DNA from: CAXBYZ01 sp043826085 | GTDB lineage: Bacteria; Patescibacteriota; Microgenomatia; UBA1400; CG1-02-47-37 | Assembly (NCBI GenBank): GCA_043826085.1 | Contig: JBDRQW010000086.1 | Location: forward strand, 1-10,988 | Direction: 5' to 3' | Length of the DNA stretch: 10,988 nucleotides | Part shown: positions 7,371 through 10,988 of the stretch, one piece after another | Numbering within the stretch: position 1 is the stretch's first letter | Layout of the letters: each line of letters starts with the position of its first letter | Translations under genes and position numbers: made by a program | The notes under the pieces: generated by a model | Seen by the model: the letters and a program-made list of their open reading frames with translations, nothing else | Told to the model about the DNA's origin: nothing | The model's database searches: none

Positions 7371-9008
7371 ATGTTTTCACTACAAAAAAAATGGTTGATT
7401 ATTGGTTTAATTACTGTTTCATTTTGTTTACGTTTTTATCAATTAGCCAACCTCCCCAAAGCTTTTTCAGCTGATGAAGCTGCCCTAGGTTATAACGCTT
7501 GGTCTTTGTTAACTACCGGCAAAGATGAATGGGGCCAAACCCTCCCTTTAATCATCAGAAGTTTTGACGACTATAAACCTGCCGGTTACAGCTACTTAGC
7601 CACCCCTTGGGTAGCCATCTTTGGTTTGAATGTCTTTAGTGCCCGAGCTACAGCCGCTTTGTTTGGCTCTTTATTACCCTTAATTATGTTGGGTTTAATC
7701 TTAAAACTAACCAAAAACTTTCCCCTCGCTTTTATCACTGGATTGGTCATAGCCACCAGCCCTTGGCATATCGAGGTCTCCAGGACAGCTATCGAAGCCG
7801 GGGTAGCATTAACTGTATCTATGCTGTCTTTATATTTCCTCTCCTATAGCTCAAAAAAACATCACTGGATCGGATTAAGCTTACTCATCTTTAGTTTATT
7901 TATCTACCACACGGCTAGGCTTGTCGCTCCCTTTATCGTTTGCTTGGGCTTACTCACAAAAACTTATAAAAAATCAAAATTAATCAATCTATTGATCTCA
8001 GTCATATTTATTTTTGGCATATTTTTATCTTTAACAGCCAGTCAGGTGCGTTTTAAGCAAATCAGTATCTTTAATGATTTAGGGTCTAACTTAATTCGCC
8101 AAGAAGCAATTACGGAAGATGGGCAGTTTGGATTTAAACCACTCTGGTTAACCAGAGTCTTTCACAACAAACCCTTGTCTTGGCTTAACTCTTTTGCCTC
8201 CAGTTACCTGGCTAATACTTCCTTATCTTATCTATTTTTTGGAGGGGCCCAACCGCCTCGAGTTACCATTCCGGAAACCGGCCAGTTTCAAATCCTACTC
8301 CTGCCTTTCTTTATTTTTGGCCTCATCTCCAGTATCAGAAAATGGACCAACTTTGATAAATGGTTATTATTATGGCTAGCGGTTGCTCCGATACCGGCTT
8401 CACTAACTTCTGCCAACAATCCTCACACATACAGAACTTTGTTTATGCTGCCAGCAATAGCTGTCTTTATTGCTTATGGCTTAATTGCTGTTTACGATCT
8501 TCTCTCCCAGAAAGATAAAAAACTAGTCGGTTTATTTGTTTTAGGAACTGTTATTCTCTTGACTGCCAACACCGCTAAAACTTGGCATCAGTATCAAGTT
8601 CATCAACAAATTCATCAGCCTTGGTATCGTGAATACGGCTATAAAGATCTAATTGATTATTTAAACTCAGTTAAAGACAAGGGAAAAATTACTCTTACCA
8701 ACCGAGGTAGAGAACCTTATATTTTCCTGTTATTTTATAATCAAATTTTACCTTGTGATTTTCAAACTTGGCCGCAAAAAAGATTATCTCACCAAGCCAT
8801 TGATTCAGGCTTAACCACTTGGGAACTGTTTAACTATCAATTCTCAGAAGATCCATGTCCATATAATCAAACAGATACTAACTCAAATAACCTCTATGTC
8901 GTTATGTCTAGTTGTAAACTCCCCGCCGGTTTTGATCGGCTAAAAACAATCAATTTTATGGATGGCAATCCGGTGTTTCATATCGATAGTCCAAAAAAAC
9001 AAAATTAA
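7371..9008 (+). CDS. GT39/PMT_2-like membrane glycosyltransferase (gene 6)
   Basis: 545 residues from ATG 7371; a TTG at 7365 is a weaker alternative start. First helix at about 8-26; loop FSADEAALGYNAWSLLTTGK (D35, E36; second DE at 52-53), then DDYK (66-69) where gene 5 has GDHK; SPWHIEVSRTAIEAG (R138, E142); VRFKQISIFND (226-236); VAPIPASL (338-345); PHTYR (351-355). About a dozen hydrophobic segments end near residue 403. The remainder is a hydrophilic extracytoplasmic domain with ITLTNRGREPYIFLLFY (440-456) and three Cys (462, 496, 515). It is most like gene 5 and is transcribed divergently from it across 37 bases. It is the first gene of the run 6-7-8. Sampled lines look richer in G+C (about 40%) than genes 2-3 (about 30%), which may mean a different origin. 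Donor and acceptor are unknown. Confidence 0.93.
   Translation: MFSLQKKWLIIGLITVSFCLRFYQLANLPKAFSADEAALGYNAWSLLTTGKDEWGQTLPLIIRSFDDYKPAGYSYLATPWVAIFGLNVFSARATAALFGSLLPLIMLGLILKLTKNFPLAFITGLVIATSPWHIEVSRTAIEAGVALTVSMLSLYFLSYSSKKHHWIGLSLLIFSLFIYHTARLVAPFIVCLGLLTKTYKKSKLINLLISVIFIFGIFLSLTASQVRFKQISIFNDLGSNLIRQEAITEDGQFGFKPLWLTRVFHNKPLSWLNSFASSYLANTSLSYLFFGGAQPPRVTIPETGQFQILLLPFFIFGLISSIRKWTNFDKWLLLWLAVAPIPASLTSANNPHTYRTLFMLPAIAVFIAYGLIAVYDLLSQKDKKLVGLFVLGTVILLTANTAKTWHQYQVHQQIHQPWYREYGYKDLIDYLNSVKDKGKITLTNRGREPYIFLLFYNQILPCDFQTWPQKRLSHQAIDSGLTTWELFNYQFSEDPCPYNQTDTNSNNLYVVMSSCKLPAGFDRLKTINFMDGNPVFHIDSPKKQN
8141..8158. repeat. Perfect 18-base palindrome inside gene 6
   Basis: ACTCTGGTTAACCAGAGT equals its own reverse complement, with no spacer. 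It spans codons 257-263 of gene 6 (PLWLTRV), in an extracytoplasmic loop. A dyad of this size could be a protein-binding site or could come from template-switch mutation. Chance is not excluded. Confidence 0.6.
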
Positions 9009-9021
9009 ATGCAATAGGACT

Positions 9022-10527
9022 ATGATCCAGAAAAAATTTATTAAACTAGGTTTATTTTTTTTAATAGTCTTCGGAATATTTGCCAGAGTATGGCATTTTG
9101 GCTCAATCCCTGTCAGTTTATACTGGGACGAAGTTGCCATTGGACTTGACGCTCAATCTCTTGCTCAAACTGGCCACGATATTAATAATCAATCATGGCT
9201 CCAACCATTATTTTATTCTTATGGTGACTACAAAGCTCCGGTATATATTTTATTTACCAGCTTACTGGCAAAAGTTTTGCCAGTAAGTGAAACTTTGGTT
9301 CGTTTACCATCTTTAATGGCTGGCCTGTTTTCTGGAGTAGTGTTATTTTTGTTGGTAAAACTCCTGTCTCCAAAAAAATCTTTATTACCTTTACTGGTTT
9401 TAGCCAGCTACTCAGTTATGCCCTGGTCTATTCACTTTTCGCGTATTGCCATGGAGTCTCATTTATCAATGTTTTTGTTATTACTCTCAGTTTACTTAGC
9501 TATCCTTTCAAGTTATTCAAAAAAACCTTGGCTTTTATTATTATCAGCTCTATCTGCCTCTCTAGGAATCTACACTTATATTAGCTTGAGAGTAATTGTC
9601 CCCATAATGCACTTAATTACTTTCATTCTTTTTAACAAAAAATCAAAAAAGTCTTTAATATATTTTTTATTTGGGATTCTTCTAATTACTGCTTCTATTA
9701 TTTTCTTAATCAAGTCACCCAATTATCAAGCCAGTCAAGATTATCGTTTGTCAAACGACAATTTGATTACATCAACTACTCATATTGAAAAATCAGTAGC
9801 CGCTCAAACCAATCCTAATCTTTTAATTTCAAGAATTATTAATCATCGTTATTTATATAAGCTTGAAGACTACACCACTAACTACCTCTCCCATTTTTCG
9901 GCTCAATTTTTACTATTTACCGGTGACCAAAACCTTAGACATCACTCTGGTTTTGGTGGTCAACTTCTCCTAGTCCAAGGAATATTTTTAATACTTGGGC
10001 TATTTGCTTTATTTACAAAAGTTAATAAAAAAACAAGATATTTAATCATTTCTTGGTTGTTATTAAGCCCTATCATCTCCGCTCTAGTCAACGAAGTCCC
10101 TCACGCCTCTCGTAGCATCTATCTAATTATTCCCTTAGCTTGGCTTGTAGGTTTGGGTTTAAGTCAGCTTAAACCTAAGCTTTTATATATTAGCTTACTT
10201 GCTTTATTAATCAATCTTTTCTTATTCTCTCATTACTACTTTAACCACTGCCCCCAAGCCTCACTTGAAGCTTGGGTTAATCCCTATAAACAAGCAGCTT
10301 TATTTATAAAAGATAATCCTAGTAACAAAGATATTTACGTTACTAACCAGTTTTATCAACCCGGATTATACTTTAAGTTTTATGCAGGTAAGCAAATTAA
10401 AGAATTATCAAACACTTGTCCTCAAAACGCTTTATGTATTACCACTCCGGAGTGGCAATCTGAAATAACTAGCTTAGTTTCAACAATTCCCGGCACTACT
10501 CAATTAGTTATCAAACAAAGCTTATGA
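9022..10527 (+). CDS. GT39/PMT_2-like membrane glycosyltransferase (gene 7)
   Basis: 501 residues from ATG 9022. An upstream in-frame ATG at 8962 would add 20 residues and a 47-base overlap with gene 6. The 9022 start is preferred because its N-terminus (MIQKKFIKLGLFF, basic then helix) matches the paralogs. Loop 'LYWDEVAIGLDAQSLAQTGH' keeps D36 and E37 but has GLDA for GYNA and HDINN for KDEWG. GDYK (68-71), PWSIHFSRIAMES (R141, E145), HRY (275-277), GDQNLRHHSG (301-310) and PHASRS (360-365) follow. The HRY and GDxNxRH motifs ally it with gene 1. The C-terminal domain has DIYVTNQFYQPGLYFKFY (437-454) and Cys 410, 466 and 472. A perfect inverted repeat lies within residues 80-89. It ends with TGA overlapping the next ATG. 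An AGGA at 9016-9019 is only 2 bases from the ATG, too close for a standard ribosome site. Confidence 0.92.
   Translation: MIQKKFIKLGLFFLIVFGIFARVWHFGSIPVSLYWDEVAIGLDAQSLAQTGHDINNQSWLQPLFYSYGDYKAPVYILFTSLLAKVLPVSETLVRLPSLMAGLFSGVVLFLLVKLLSPKKSLLPLLVLASYSVMPWSIHFSRIAMESHLSMFLLLLSVYLAILSSYSKKPWLLLLSALSASLGIYTYISLRVIVPIMHLITFILFNKKSKKSLIYFLFGILLITASIIFLIKSPNYQASQDYRLSNDNLITSTTHIEKSVAAQTNPNLLISRIINHRYLYKLEDYTTNYLSHFSAQFLLFTGDQNLRHHSGFGGQLLLVQGIFLILGLFALFTKVNKKTRYLIISWLLLSPIISALVNEVPHASRSIYLIIPLAWLVGLGLSQLKPKLLYISLLALLINLFLFSHYYFNHCPQASLEAWVNPYKQAALFIKDNPSNKDIYVTNQFYQPGLYFKFYAGKQIKELSNTCPQNALCITTPEWQSEITSLVSTIPGTTQLVIKQSL
9261..9287. repeat. Perfect 27-base inverted repeat inside gene 7
   Basis: CTTACTGGCAAAA (9261-9273) and TTTTGCCAGTAAG (9275-9287) are exact reverse complements around a single G at 9274. 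It lies in codons 80-89 of gene 7, where the paralogs have a segment of the type 'IFGLNxFS' but gene 7 reads LAKVLPVSE. The arms could form a hairpin in RNA or a cruciform in DNA. It is too far inside the gene to be an ordinary terminator, and no T-run follows it. Confidence 0.85.
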
Positions 10528-10988
10528 AAAATAAACTTATCTGGTTAATCTTTCTCCTAGCCTTACTAGTCAGGTTTATCGGGATTCAAAGTCTACCTCC
10601 GGCCTTAAATCGAGATGAAGCTGCTATTGGTTACAATGCCTATTCTATTTTAAAGACTGCTCGAGATGAACATGGCCAGTTTTTACCCTTAGCCTTTAAA
10701 TCAATCGGGGACTACAAAATGCCTCTTTATATCTACGCCACCACCATTCCGGTCAAGATTATTGGCTTAAATAATTTCTCAATTCGTTTCTGGTCGGCTC
10801 TAGCCGGTTCTATTTCTACTCTTGCTTTGTACTTTATTGTTATTAACCTTACAAAAAAACGAAATCTGGCTACAATCGCTGCTGCCCTGTTAGCTTTAAA
10901 TCCTTGGGCTATCTTTTACTCTCGTATTGGCTTTGAAGCCAATCTTTCTCTTGCCTTTTTCCTATCAGGCTTTGCTCTGCTTTTATAT
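10524..10988 (+). CDS. GT39/PMT_2-like membrane glycosyltransferase, 3'-truncated by window edge (gene 8)
   Basis: An open frame runs from ATG 10524 to the window edge (155 residues, no stop). The start overlaps the gene 7 stop as ATGA, a typical translational-coupling arrangement. Residues 1-3 are basic or polar, a hydrophobic helix follows to about 22, then the canonical loop 'NRDEAAIGYNAYSILKTARD' (D31, E32), RDEHGQFLPL (47-56), GDYKMPLYIY (62-71), GLNNFSIRFWSALAG (81-95) and LNPWAIFYSRIGFEANLS (R134, E138). These are every conserved element of the N-terminal third of genes 5 and 6, in order, so the family assignment is firm though the gene is cut. By comparison roughly 350-400 residues remain outside the window. 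Of all members it has the most canonical loop. It belongs to the rightward run 6-7-8, which may continue beyond the edge. Confidence 0.92.
   Translation, partial: MKNKLIWLIFLLALLVRFIGIQSLPPALNRDEAAIGYNAYSILKTARDEHGQFLPLAFKSIGDYKMPLYIYATTIPVKIIGLNNFSIRFWSALAGSISTLALYFIVINLTKKRNLATIAAALLALNPWAIFYSRIGFEANLSLAFFLSGFALLLY

Noticed and set aside
8194..8379. Small + strand frame of 61 codons inside gene 6
   Set aside because: It lies wholly within the conserved coding region of gene 6 in another frame and has no recognisable features of its own.
8962..9021. N-terminal extension of gene 7 from ATG 8962
   Set aside because: It would overlap gene 6 by 47 bases and adds a Cys- and Lys-containing stretch not found in paralogs. 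ATG 9022 gives the usual basic residues followed by a helix.
8940..9140. Small - strand frame of 66 codons across the gene 6/7 junction
   Set aside because: It is antisense to conserved parts of both genes, with no start signal or similarity that I recognise.
9080..9286. Small + strand frame of 68 codons inside gene 7
   Set aside because: It is a shadow of the catalytic-loop region of gene 7 in another frame.
1..10988. Recoding of TGA as an amino acid (Gracilibacteria/SR1 code)
   Set aside because: No in-frame TGA occurs inside the genes, and the one TGA end (10525-10527) overlaps the next gene's ATG in a standard coupling arrangement.
1..10988. tRNA, rRNA, CRISPR array, insertion sequence or prophage genes
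   Set aside because: Almost every base is in a confident coding frame of the same membrane family. I saw no repeat-spacer pattern, terminal inverted repeats with a transposase, or RNA-gene-like segment.

Overview
The window is about 11 kb of densely coding, AT-rich DNA (roughly one third G+C judged from sampled lines). It holds eight genes, and all eight encode large multi-pass membrane proteins of the GT-C fold: glycosyltransferase family 39 / PMT_2 (ArnT-like) enzymes. These are expected to transfer a sugar from a polyprenyl-phosphate donor to an acceptor on the outer face of the cytoplasmic membrane. No gene of another family, RNA gene, mobile element or CRISPR array is visible. No stretch without a gene exceeds 37 bases.

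The organism is probably a member of Candidatus Patescibacteria (CPR), perhaps the Microgenomates. This is inference. It rests on the low G+C, the near absence of spacers, the lack of Shine-Dalgarno sequences, and the family-specific 'GYNAYSxLxTGKDEWG...LPL...GDYKxP' loop, which I associate with GT39 proteins of that group. All three stop codons are used. The only TGA (end of gene 7) overlaps the next start as ATGA, so the code looks standard rather than the UGA=Gly code of Gracilibacteria.

Layout. Genes 1-3 (+ strand) form a run: gene 1 enters from the left edge, gene 2 overlaps it by 32 bases, and gene 3 follows after 3 bases. Genes 2 and 3 are a clear tandem duplication. Genes 5 then 4 (- strand) form a second run with a 13-base gap. 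Its end collides tail-to-tail with gene 3, with a 20-base overlap. Genes 6, 7 and 8 (+ strand) form a third run with a 13-base gap and then a 4-base ATGA overlap; gene 8 leaves the window at the right edge. Runs two and three diverge from a 37-base spacer with candidate promoters on both strands.

The eight proteins fall into at least three subtypes. Genes 5, 6 and 8, probably 1, and more divergently 7 have the 'DE...GDYK' loop. The complete members of this subtype carry a C-terminal extracytoplasmic domain. Genes 2 and 3 have a 'WDEYAY...DH(P/T)PL' loop and a short Cys-pair tail. Gene 4 has an unusual 'DFDHGRD...GPWTSIPG' loop. The simplest reading is a paralogous island of membrane sugar transferases that each add a sugar to a surface glycan, glycolipid or glycoprotein. 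No donor synthase (DPM/ArnC/GtrB type), flippase or acceptor gene lies in the window, so donor and target are unknown.
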